Source: Saccharum officinarum
Lineage: Eukaryota; Streptophyta; Magnoliopsida; Poales; Poaceae
Assembly: GCA_020631735.1 (NCBI GenBank)
Contig: CM036160.1
Span: 5,254,407-5,318,406, forward strand
Length of the DNA: 64,000 nt
Direction of reading: 5' to 3'
The translations under genes were made by a program, and so were the position numbers. Below, one piece after another: positions 47,280 through 57,528 of the stretch. The notes beneath the pieces are model-generated. The model ran no database searches and was not told the origin of the DNA. It was given only the letters and a program-made list of their open reading frames with translations. Position 1 is the stretch's first letter, and every line of letters starts with the position of its first letter.

Positions 47280-47660
47280 TTGCTGACGCCGGCGTGATGA
47301 CGGAGCTGTGCAGCTTGACACTGTAGAGTGTACGACAGACGCTCTATTGAACGTGTGTCTGTAACATAATCACAACTTCAGACGCTCGTAGTTGTTGCGT
47401 GTCTGTAGGTTAATCATAACTGCAGACGCGTCTTCTTGTAGTCATAGACGCTCGTAATTGTTGCGTGTATGTAGGATTATCGTAACTGCAGACGCGTCTT
47501 CTTTTAGTCACAGACGCTTCCACAGGAACACGCGTCGGTGGTTAACTCTTATTACAGACGGGCTTAAGAGCGTCTGTAATTTTCTTATCACAGACGACTT
47601 ATCACAGACGCGCTATTGCGTGTCTGTGATAACACTAAAGGTGCGTCTGTAATGTTTTTT
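47280..47660. repeat. CACTA subterminal repeat array
   Basis: At least ten copies of CAGACGC-type motifs in both orientations. They include two longer units of about 72 bp containing CTGCAGACGCGTCTTCTT near 47418 and 47486. These are probable transposase-binding repeats by analogy with En/Spm. Confidence 0.75.
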
Positions 47661-47674
47661 TTTACATAGTGAAG

Positions 47675-48483
47675 CCCCTAGGTGGTTGCGATGGCTATTT
47701 TATCCTATGTAGCAACGCATCAGTTACAAAGAAGATAAATCAAGCTTCATTAATGGTTGTATATAGAAAAAAAGTTAAACAATATTGCTTTGCGTGGACT
47801 TTTTTTCCCAACTAGATATATGCATGTGCGTTCAGGGTAACAAATTTATTTTTCTCAAGCCTACGCCAACACACATGGATTGTGGCTTAGATGAATATAA
47901 AGTCTATTTTGTGATCTTTATCACCAAAAAAATTGTGTATATCAAGAGGAAGATTGCAGAAAAAAATATAAATTAACATGATAAATCTAATGATGTTAAG
48001 ACCCAAACAAGCAATGGACAAAGTTAGCTTCTTCCAAGTTGCATCTCAAATTTATGCTTTCCAGGCTCCACCACAAAATGGTGAAGCATCTTGCCACTGC
48101 CCGGCTACAACAAAGAGAAGATAAAAACCAGAAAAAAAGAACCACCTAAATCACCAACACCATTGACCCTTGGTCATACTTCTGCGTGTTGCCCGCCGTC
48201 GGCACGCGTGTCGCCGGCTCCTTGCCCACGCGTCGCCTTGACCACGCGCTGGCTGCCGCCGTCCAGCTAGATGAGATGCTACATGCTAGAACTGTTCACT
48301 TTAGGCCGTTTAAACACCATGTAAATGCTACACGGTGGTGCTCTATTTCCATTTAATCATCCGTTTATCCCATTTAATTGTCCATTTAGCCCATTTAATG
48401 GACTGATGTTTAGCCTGAATAATGATTAAACGGTAGGTGACCGACTGTTTACCATTTAGCATTTAGCGTTTAGCCCGAAAAGA
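47675..48483. other. Intergenic sequence with a hAT-like motif field
   Basis: 48300-48480 contains repeated CGTTTAAAC/CATTTAGCCC/TTTAATGG words, typical of decayed grass hAT-type ends, but no matched termini were found. The rest shows nothing. The copy is at 61130-61938. Confidence 0.4.
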
Positions 48484-48934
48484 AGTCACTTGAACATGGC
48501 GGTCCTCTCCTCGAACGCCTTGCCACGTGCAGCCAGTGAGCACCCTTGGCCCTTCTTCCGTTGTCCCCGTGTCGCGTGCAACAGCTTGGCCCAGAAGCTC
48601 ATGGGCTCATGGCTGTCGTTCTCCTCTACTCCTTCCTCACCAGCAGGAATGCCGCCACAGTGTCGGTGTCCCCCACGACCCGCTCGTGCCGTATCACCCG
48701 CGACACGCGTGCCGCGCGCCTCATCTTGTCGTGGAACACAAGCTCATCGGCCGGGCTGGCGCACCCCGCCGCTACCGCGCTGAAGCCCTCCGAGGAGTAG
48801 GCCGTGGATGCCTCCTCGCGTGCCATGCTGTGCGGGTGAAAGTGTAGCTCACCATTAGAATCCTGCTCTCCTCGTGGCTTCCGTCCAACTGCTGCGCATG
48901 GGATTAGGACCTCGCCGTGTTCTGCTAGCGCCAA
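48484..48934 (-). pseudogene. Unrecognised GC-rich coding fragment
   Basis: On the minus strand a 102-codon frame (48934-48626) reads HPHSMAREEASTAYSSEGFS, then CASPADELVFHDKM. After its stop, similar composition continues to about 48490 (AKLLHATRGQR). It looks like part of a plant protein rather than transposon sequence, but I do not recognise the family. No start context, intron or promoter supports an intact gene. The copy is at 61939-62389. Confidence 0.3.
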
Positions 48935-49020
48935 ACGGCCGTCCGCATCACGAGGCTGGCTCTCGCCGATGTTTGGACGCTAGTCCTGTTGTCCCTTGGC
49001 GACCTCGCTGCTCTAATCCT

Positions 49021-49140
49021 CCAGGCAGTACGGTTTCTGTCCTGAACTCCCGGCCTGGCGGCCTCAAGAAGCAGCAAGCGCCAGGCAGTACGGTTTCTGT
49101 CCCGGGTCACGGCCTGGCGGGCCTCCAAGCTGGTACTCTC
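49021..49140. repeat. Two-copy 60-bp tandem repeat
   Basis: Units start at 49021 and 49081 with CCAGGCAGTACGGTTTCTGT. The two halves differ at several bases. The copy is at 62476-62595. Confidence 0.85.
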
Positions 49141-49155
49141 CTAGGACATGCAAAT

Positions 49156-49223
49156 ATGCCAACACATACAACATGAAGCCCACATATTTGCATGTGTGGG
49201 CTTCGTGTCGCATGTGTTGGCAT
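49156..49223. repeat. Foldback hairpin (29-bp arms)
   Basis: Arms 49156-49184 and 49195-49223 pair with about three mismatches around a 10-base loop. Each arm contains GCCAACACAT (or its complement) and GAAGCCCACA. TTTCGTATTGCATGT occurs twice shortly after (about 49282 and 49313). It could be a foldback MITE remnant or a hairpin transcript source; nothing shows transcription. The copy is at 62611-62678. Confidence 0.7.
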
Positions 49224-49405
49224 GTACAAGTAAAGTCTCCAATGCGTGGCGTACATGTTTGCATGGTTTCCGTCTTGGTTTCGTATTGCATGTGGACATG
49301 CAAGGTTCAGTTTCGTATTGCATGTTTGGGATAACGGAGCGGGGCGAGGGATAGAGCAGGGTGTAGGGCAGACGATACCTTAGGTATTTTTTAGGTGTAG
49401 ATAGA

Positions 49406-49532
49406 CTAGATATATGCCCGTGCACACGGGATCACAAAAATTTGACTCACACCTATGGCGGCAACGATAGGCTAGATATATGCCCGTGCACACGGGATCA
49501 CAAAAATTTGACTCACACCTATGGCGGCAACG
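49406..49532. repeat. 66-bp tandem repeat, nearly two perfect units
   Basis: Units begin CTAGATATATGCCCGTGCAC at 49406 and 49472. The shared 61 bases look identical. Each unit holds the near-palindrome CCCGTGCACACGGG. The copy is at 62861-62987. Confidence 0.88.
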
Positions 49533-49904
49533 CACATGGCTTCTGGCTTTGAGAAACATATTAAGATTTGTACAAATCTAATTACATAGAAGATATAAAG
49601 CTCGTTTTATGATCTTTATCACTTATCCTGTAGATTAGTTTATAAAAATCTAACAAAATTGGTTTCACCTTTTTAATTAATACTTATGTGTTATATTATG
49701 TATTTTACAAGTTTAAGTTGATTTGATCTTTCCTGAAAATAATACTAAAAAAAAACTAATAAACATTTGGTTTTGGAGACCCTAAATTATTTTCAAATTC
49801 ATTCTGTCCTTCTCTAATTTTTTTTCTCTTAATAATAATTATCAACGTCCGACATGTACCCCAAATCATCCATTCCAGCCTGCATCTCCTCTCTAATAAT
49901 TCCA
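49533..49904. other. AT-rich spacer
   Basis: No gene or repeat boundary was seen between the tandem repeat and the subtilase pseudogene. Confidence 0.45.
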
Positions 49905-50655
49905 TTTCAATCGAGCACCATCACTCTCATCCAACCATCACCAAATTTTTTTTCGAGTCTGAGGAGCAATAAACCATTGTGGTATCCATGATCCATCCAC
50001 GCTGTGCTTCCTGTGCAACCACAAGCTAAGATCCCTCTGAAACCGGTGGCGCCCGACGGCTGCGACTTGGACGTGAACCTCACCCTGTAGCTCTTCTCCC
50101 CCACCGACGTGAACTCCAGCTCCGGCATGCACTTGGTGGCGGCGAGCGAAGATGTCTACACCTTGTACAGCCAGCTCCGCCCATGTTGGTTAGCGACTCA
50201 GTGTCCTTGTGTGCGTCGGTGGTCGAGTCCTTCCGCACCGTAGTCGAATGACGTGGTTGTCCCGCTCGTCGTCGCGTCCAGCAGGGGCGACCCGCCGCGC
50301 CGGCCGGCCGGAGTAGCCAGCATAGGCTGTGGACCCATGGTCATCAGCACCGAGCGCACAGCGGCAGGGCTCCAACTCGACATGGGCGCGCTCGAGATGT
50401 TGTTGATTCCCACACACCAGGTGCATGTCGATGGCCGGCCCTGTCCGTCCATCCACGCCTCACCCCGGCACGAGCTTCAGGATCTGTGGTGTCATGCATG
50501 TTAGGCCCGCGTGACGAGAACGCCGCCACCACCGGCGAGGGGCGCATGCCCACCTGCGTCTCGGCAACCACACGATTGTCGCCGTGGGGTTCGTGTCGCC
50601 CATGCCGGCGGCGAATATCGTGGGGTTCGAGTCGGAGGCCACGTATGTCACTTAG
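49905..50655 (-). pseudogene. Subtilisin-like protease (subtilase) pseudogene, C-terminal half
   Basis: On the minus strand, in shifting frames, subtilase landmarks occur in their normal order. NPTATIV and VGMRPSPVVAAFSSRGPN (about 50600-50500) come first, then WSPAAVRSVLMT (about 50370-50335) and SFDYGAEG (about 50250-50226). The fibronectin-III-like tail follows with YRVRFTSKSQPSGATGF (about 50100-50035) and W..KHSV near 50010. The catalytic GTSM block expected between FSSRGPN and SPAAVRS is missing, and several frameshifts break the chain. The N-terminal half is absent. Intact family members are secreted serine proteases with a propeptide. The copy, cut by the window end, is at 63360-64000. 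Confidence 0.8.
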
Positions 50656-50920
50656 GGTAAAGGACGTAGGAAACGGAGTCATGTACGTACGTAGAACAGA
50701 GAGTTGCAGTTTTCGTCACGTACGTAGGGAACAGAAGCCGAGCGGGGCGATTATTGCCCCGACGATATAACAGGGAAATTGACGAGACGCAGCAGAAACT
50801 AACATCTAGGCCCATGGCGTTTGAGCCCACTTCATCCAAGGATGTGTAGGGTCCACCTACTCCACTTGACTAGCCCACCAGTTCCTCTCGCTCGTATGCC
50901 AACCCTAGCCACCGACCACC
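50656..50920 (+). promoter_or_regulatory. Upstream region of F-box gene B
   Basis: Sequence between the subtilase pseudogene and the F-box B start. GACGATATAACAG at 50760-50772 is a possible TATA-like element. The ATG at 50921 sits in a good ACCATGG context. Confidence 0.35.
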
Positions 50921-52634
50921 ATGGCGGCGCCGCCGCCTCCGGATCCGGCGGTTCTGATTGACGACCTCATCGAGTTGTTCCTCCTCCGTCTCCCACCGGA
51001 GGACCCTGCGAGCCTCGCCAGCGCCGCCCTCGTCTGCAGGCAATGGTACCGCCTCATCACCGGCGCCGTCTTCCGCCGTAGATTCCGTCAGTTCCACCGC
51101 TCGCCACCATTGCTCGGCTACATCGCCAACATCCACGACGACATCAGCTTCGTACCTGTGTCATCATTTCGCCCGCCCCATGCTGACCGCCGCGACGTGC
51201 GAGCGGTCCACTCAAGCCATGGCCGCGTCCTCCTCTATTTCTCCCCCGACAAGGATCTGGATGTCTTCCTCTCCGTGTGGGATCCCATCACTGATGAGCA
51301 GCGGGATCTGCCCGTGGTGCCACTGCCGGTGACCTTAGGCCCGTTCAGATCTAGTAACTGGGACGCGGCCGTCATCTGCGCCGTGGGAGACGGCTGCAAC
51401 CATATCCATTGCCACTTCAAGGTCGTCTGCGTGGGAAGATCTCAAGGGAGGGACTTCTCTTGTTTCTATTCATCCGAAGCTGATAGCTGGAGTGATCCCA
51501 TCTTTCATTCGGTTGGAGGCACTGGCTATTTTATCACGGGGACCTGTGTCCGCGTTGGGAGTGCCCTGTATTTCATGAGTGGTTGCAACCATCAAATCTT
51601 CGAGTACAACTTGCTGACAAATCAAATGTGTACTACTATTTACCTAAGAGTATCACCTAGCAGCGTTGGAATGGAGGGCATGGCCACTGTGCTTATTGCT
51701 ACAGAGGATGGTAGGCTAGGAGTTGCCAAGACAAGCAATTCAACACTTCACCTGTGGCTAAGGAAGCATGGAAGATGGGAAGAAAGAAGAGCCATTGAGC
51801 TTCGTACGCTGCTCCCAGAAGATGCCCTGCGTGATCCCGATTCCCACCTGAAGCTTTCGCAGACAAACCTTGGGTGGCTGGCTTTGCAGAGACAGGAGCT
51901 GGTGTCATTTTCTTGAAGACACGCGTTGGGTATTTTGCTGTTGATCTGAGTTCAGGGAGGAGCAAGAACATAGGCGCGTGCTTAGGTTGGGGTTGCATTA
52001 TTCCTTATGTGAGCTTCCGCACTCCAGGTACACATTTTATCAATTTTTAATTTGCCCATTTGCACAACCAGTAGCAGTTCAGCTGCATGAAAATATGGTC
52101 GATTGCGTTGCATATGGCTCAACAACATTGTGTTATCTTTTATTTTCTTTTTTTTATGGGGAAAACAATAAGTCTGTCAATGTGAATAACTGAACATCAT
52201 GTAAAAACCAGATTGTTCATGCCTATATATTATCTACATAAAAGGTTACACCTGCATGAGTTTCTATAGTCCAAATATTAGCCACATGGCAATCTTAAAT
52301 GATATATGTTCCTCAGTCATCTCTTGTATGCTAATGTCACTTGATAACATTGGAGAAATACAAATAGGATACATTCCTGGATCTGGACTAGTTTGAGTTC
52401 ATCTTGAGGATGTTGTGGATATGTGACCATTAGCTGGATAATAAATCAATGCTGTTTTGTTGGCTCTTGTGTGATTTGTGTAGGCCCAATGTTCATTGTT
52501 ACAATTAGTTCGTCATATTTTGTATTTGTGTTTCTTATGCAGCACCAGGAGCAGTCTCCACAGATGATGGATCAGGAGCTGGTGTTGTGGTCCTTACAGA
52601 TGAGGAGCCAAGAGCTGGCTTGTCAAGCAAATAA
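50921..52634 (+). CDS. F-box protein gene B (two exons; frameshift near the end of exon 1)
   Basis: Exon 1 is 50921-52027, intron 52028-52542 (GT...AG) and exon 2 52543-52634 (TAA stop). The F-box covers about residues 12-59 (LIDDLIELFLLRLPPEDP, then VCRQWYRLITG), followed by a beta-rich substrate-binding part (SVWDPITDEQRDLP, CFYSSEADSW, GRLGVAKTSN). F-box proteins link substrates to the SCF ubiquitin ligase. In the sequence given, the frame stops at 51914-51916 after 331 residues. The family continuation WVAGFAETGAGVIFLKTRVG lies one base out of frame from about 51863 and then runs open to the splice donor. A one-base deletion or a sequence error would explain this. Pseudogene A supports both the exon structure and the correct frame. 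Confidence 0.82.
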
Positions 52635-52963
52635 GAAGCTCAAATTGCAAGTGCAAGGCTTTGTAAATCAAGAAGGAAATTACTAGACCAGAAGCATGGT
52701 TTTTGGTGGGATATCATTACATGATTTTGCTATTGTGCTTGTCTTGTTCTGTATGCCTCAATGCATTATATATCGCTGATTTCAGGAATGATTAGTAGTA
52801 GCATTTATCTCTACAGTCAGTAGCTTGCTACCTAGTTTGAAGCTGTCTTCGGCTCGGCTGCAAGATGGTAAGGATTGTACTCACTTTGTGGTTGGGAACT
52901 TGAGTTTGCTATGAAATTATGAGAATGATATTGTCTCACTCACGTATGGAAGTATGGCATATG
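52635..52963 (+). other. 3' UTR/flank of F-box gene B
   Basis: Related to 42163-42480 behind pseudogene A. No separate gene is visible. At its end the inverted-duplication right arm begins. Confidence 0.6.
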
Positions 52964-54632
52964 GAATTTAATGCTGCCTATGATCGTGGAAATTTTTTTC
53001 CTCTTCTACTTTTGGCATGGAACCAGGGAAGGAATTTAGCAACCTTTAATCCAGTTTTAGAAGTAGTTCATTTTATTGCTTTGTTGAATATTCCTTGCGA
53101 ATAGGTAGTAGGACCCAAAATAATGAGGACTGCTTTTGTATGCACTAGGAGCAGGATCGGTGAACAACATTGAGCATGAGTTTTTGAGGCCTTTGACTGA
53201 TGATAACATAGATAAAATTAAGGGTAGTACATCAGTTTTAGCTGCAACACTAAAATGATGTTAGTCTACTAATGGCTCTCAACCAGGGAAAAAAATATCG
53301 GCCGGTACAATCCAAAATTTCCGAGATATCCCGTTTACCGGCTGGGTCCAAAATTTTTCCTCTATCGTCCGAAATTTTCATATTTTTAAAATTTTGTTAT
53401 CAAATAGACGCCAAAGTTCACTCAATACTCTAACCTTAATCGATGTTTAATTTTCTCTCCCCTTCTTTTCTAATTTCAAATTGCCACCACCGCAACACAC
53501 TCAGCATGCTCCAGCCATGTCACTGCCCACCTCATTGAATAAGCAATTGATAATATGTTTTATTTAGTTTTTTATTTTAGATTGTTTAGGAATGATCTAT
53601 GTGCTTTCCTTAACAAAATAAGTCATTTTTTGTCTAAATTTCTTTCGAAATTTTATTTCTATCGCCGATAAATTTCTGATATATCCGATATTCCCGTTTA
53701 TCGGTGACCACCGAGATTTTTAAAATACCGGTAGAGAAAACCTTGCTCTCAACCAAGAGAACTGATGGTGCTCGGTTTAGTTTCATCAAGGTTCAGAATT
53801 CAGAGATTGCTCTTGAACAATTTTTGTAGTCAAGTTAAACAGACTGAGGCTATCCTTTCCAACATCAGCAAGCTTTCCCGACTGCCGAAGGCATGCTCTA
53901 TATATCTTCAGTATTTTGTTTTATTAGGATGCGCGGCAAAGGCCAATGGGTTGATCTTTCATCCGTCCATTTATTTTACCCACTTGCATTTGGAAAAGAA
54001 AAGGGTGTTGATATCTAGCCAAATCTTCGACCCCTATTATGATGTATATGCTGAAGTATTTTTAATTCAGGCCTAGCTAGGTTACCATGTGCATATCTCC
54101 AAGGAACATCTTGAACCATTCAGAATGTTAGCACAGGAAAAGGAGACGAAATTGAGGAAACAGGAAAACATTCACATATGCTTAACAGATGGAAAGGGCT
54201 GAAAGAAAATCTTTAATTCATTTAGAAAATTCTATCAAGAAGTCTTAGAAAAAGAAATGCGTGGACACAGCATTTCGACAACATATTAAAAAGATAGCTA
54301 AAAAAAGTTGTACTGTACCACAGGAACTCCTTAATTCACCCTGATGCTACAGACCAACAAAGTTGCTTGAAGATAAAATAAGAAACCTCTGTAGGACAAT
54401 CTTCGTTGATCAGTGTACATGGATGTAGACTGTTCTTAGCATCATCAGCTTTTCACAGGTCAACTGTGCTAAAAAAATAAAATAGGATCTTGAAAACAAT
54501 AAAGGAATGCGTACTTGAAAACCTGAAAACATCTCATTCCTTTGTGGCTGCCCTTATGTCTGCTACTGCTTCAGCAACCTGACAGCCTTCTCACCAAGTC
54601 ACCATCTTATCATAGAGTTATAACTTGTTTGC
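52964..54632. repeat. Inverted-duplication right arm
   Basis: Reverse complement of the interrupted left arm (15374 back to 1). With its own 462-bp hAT removed, it gives an uninterrupted reference of about 1.2 kb for the left-arm host sequence. It shows the empty sites of the left-arm hAT (near 54370) and chromovirus (near 53756). It also lacks the LINE-containing 1.7 kb (junction near 54250). Confidence 0.85.
53284..53745. mobile_element. Short non-autonomous hAT element
   Basis: 462 bp with ends CAGGGAAAA...TTTTCTCT-type: the left end is CAGGGAAAAAAATATCGG and the right end, read inward, is CAAGGTTTTCTCTACCGG. The 8-bp duplication CTCTCAAC is at 53276-53283 and 53746-53753. Internal ATATC(C/G)G and CCGAAATTT words recur. 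It lies only in the right arm; the left arm has the empty site at the chromovirus junction (TTGGCTGAAGGCC). Confidence 0.88.
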
Positions 54633-57428
54633 CCGAAGTTAGCGCTGTTAACTGAAAGTTATCAAGCTACAATTAGACTAGAGGAACACTCCCATAAAAG
54701 AATACAGCATGTAGGCTCTAAAAAAATTTGTTGCTTCTGCCTTGACCAGCATAGAGGAGCAGGTCCAGCCAGTAGCACTCTTACTATCTTACAAAACATT
54801 TTTAATCAAGCTCTAAATACATGGCACGCACAAGCTATGAGGACCAGACAGTGACAGTGAAGCCGATACAGCATAGAAAACTCTTCCAATGTAATGAAAC
54901 AAAGGGCTATTGCACCTATGAAATGCGTGGCAACTGGCTGTTAAGTAATATATGAAATTCTTCAAGTTTCTGTGGATACGAAATATACTGTATAATAACA
55001 AAGCAAAAAAAGGTTCATGGTGCAAGCTCCTTCCAAATAAAATATGTGTGGAAATTAACAATGCGGGTTTTTTAGGATTAAAGCTCCTAGGTCCCACAGA
55101 ACTTTACCATCATCATGAGCAAACTGCACCCGCTTAGATAGAGATTCAATTTCATTCCACTTCTACGCCAACAAAACCTAGGTTTTGGTAACTAGAGCTT
55201 CAGAGTGATGCTCATATATGCAAACACGATATCTGCACTGTATTGATGGTAATTAAGTAACTATAGCTGCTTAAACTAGTTCTCACCAAGGGGGTGAGCA
55301 GTGGTGATCCACTGGTCCCGACTGGATAGAGCAATCAGATAAACCTGCATTAGCACTAAGTGATAAGCTACCACAAATAAGTATTATTATGTAATGGTAA
55401 CATGGAGCATATTTTTTCAGATGAACATGGAGCATAGGGTAACTTTGTTTCTAGACAAATGGCAGGAGCTGTGTTCCTTTTCATTTAAGCAAGGAGCATA
55501 GTTAGCTAATTAGTTTTTCTACATTAGCTGCTGGTTTCACTCCCTGTAAATTTGTTTTTGTGACCTAGGCCTTTGATTCTGATTGGTCCAGAATTTTGCA
55601 ACTTTTTTTTTTGTCTAAATGGATGGCGGTGTGCTCCTGCCAAGTCTAAGCGCTCAGTGTAGGAGCAATCAGTGATCTAGTGTAGTGTGTAAAATGGATG
55701 AACTAGCTGCTACGGCCTATGGGTACTAGTGATCAGATGGTACCATCAAACTAACGACAGAAATGACATCAACGAAATATTTGCCTATGAAGGTATCCAC
55801 GACTATAAACTGGAGCATAGAAGCAGATAAATGGCAGTGATCCACAAAAGATCTAGTGCCTCAAGTAGCCATGTTAACTCCGTTCTCCTAGAGACAACGG
55901 ATTTTAAAAACTAAGGGTAAGTTCCTTGTGCAGGGTAACCTTTAAGGTTTGGTGTACATGGATAATTGGATAGAGTATTGTTGCATACTCGCAGTTCAGA
56001 AGAATAACTAGTGTTTGTATAAAATAAATAATGACAGGGCATGTGCCTATTTCAAATAAAATGGACCAGCAGGCTACAAATAAGTATGGGAAGTAGCAAA
56101 TGGAATACGGAGTACTTAGGATTTCTATGCCAGCATACTCTTCTAAACTAAGCAAAAACATTCATGGTGGTAGCTTAGCATCCCAAATAAATGTGAGGGT
56201 GGGGGTGGGGGAGTAACAAGGTCGCATTTCAGGGTTTGGATCCTAGTTCTGCAGAACTTTATCATCTTGAGCTAGGAAGACACTCCTAGTAATCTTGAAA
56301 TTGCATTTTTTTAAGCTATTTACAAGGTACAACCCACAACACCCTCGTAAGTATGTTTTTTAACTAGCATTCTACATTAATGTTCATATATACAAATAAT
56401 ACTTTCTTATTACTCACATGGTAAGTACCTATCTGCAACTAAAAAAAGTAACCACCAGCTTAAACTTGGTTCTCATCACAGAAGCAATTAGTGATCCCCA
56501 ATGGCACTGGATTGAGAAATCACATGAACTTGCATCGATAGTAATTGACTGGTTGACTGAAATATTTAAAATTAGTTGAATCCCGTGCGTTGCCGAGAAA
56601 ATTAGAGATAATATTTAGATAAAATAATAGAATTAATGATATAAAATATGATGTAAATGAATTTATTTTACATCATCGTGAAAAATAAGGTGAAAATAAT
56701 ACATAAAGATAATATGTTTAGATTTCTTCAAAAAGACGAATAGATATAGACCAATCATATAGGGATGGATAGTGGCTTTTCGCGAACGGTCACGGAATCT
56801 ATAGATGAACTGAACAAAAACGATGTTAGAAATTTATTCATTTTAATGTTTAATTTAATCAAAAATATCGTAGTAAATTCGTGACAACAAAATGGGCATG
56901 TGTGAACTACTATGATGAACATACTAATCATGTTTAATAGCACAAAAAATCTTACTGAATATAGAAACAATAAGATTAGAAATATACTAGTGGAGGGATC
57001 CATGCTTAAGGCACGGTGGCTCTATGCACACTAGTCAACATAGTGGCGTTGCTCAATGTCGCGGACCATAGTTGATGTAAGACGATGTACGCAGTGCAGT
57101 CCCTCGAATATCGACAAGGAAGAGATGGAATCATCGATTGGATCGGCAAACGAGCGTCACGTCAGTCACTCCCAAAATCCTGACCGCTCGGCACACTCGA
57201 GCAGGTGACACAGACGTGGATGTGGTTCCGAAGGCCCTTTTCCAATCCACTGTGCACGCAGAGGATCGGAACGATGAAGCTCGGGAGCAACACAACAGTG
57301 AGAAGAGGATGCAGTGTATTTTATCTCGTCCATGCGGCAAAGGCAAGCGCTCCTTCGTATAAAGCGGGAAGGTGGAAGATTGAAGTGTAGAGGATGAACC
57401 TCAACGTCATGATGCGCAATGAAGTGTC
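54633..57428. other. AT-rich intergenic region with an old tandem duplication
   Basis: No gene with a recognised domain. About 55010-55400 and 56150-56560 look distantly related, with aligned words such as CACAGAACTTTACCATC/GCAGAACTTTATCATC and GTTCATATATaCAAA. This suggests a decayed tandem duplication. 56590-57000 is very AT-rich after GAATCCCGTGCGTTGCCGAG, a word seen in grass transposon ends. 57003-57428 is GC-richer and unrecognised. Confidence 0.4.
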
Positions 57429-57528
57429 NNNNNNNNNNNNNNNNNNNNNNNNNNNNNNNNNNNNNNNNNNNNNNNNNNNNNNNNNNNNNNNNNNNNNNNN
57501 NNNNNNNNNNNNNNNNNNNNNNNNNNNN
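57429..57528. other. Assembly gap 2 (100 N)
   Basis: Exactly 100 N. The sequence after it restarts at the equivalent of 44076. Confidence 0.98.

Larger units (their letters stand above)
45644..47671. mobile_element. Non-autonomous CACTA transposon carrying exon-like sequence
   Basis: 2028 bp with termini CACTATGTAAAAAA and TTTTTTACATAGTG and a 3-bp duplication AAG (45641-45643 and 47672-47674). Both subterminal regions are packed with CAGACGC/GTCTGTAA motifs in both orientations, the CACTA pattern. There is no transposase. The interior is GC-rich (about 45910-46520) and looks captured; see the separate entry. The copy is at 59103-61126. Confidence 0.92.

Noticed and set aside
50190..50682. 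Several short plus-strand frames
   Set aside because: Antisense of the subtilase pseudogene, whose ordered motifs are on the minus strand.
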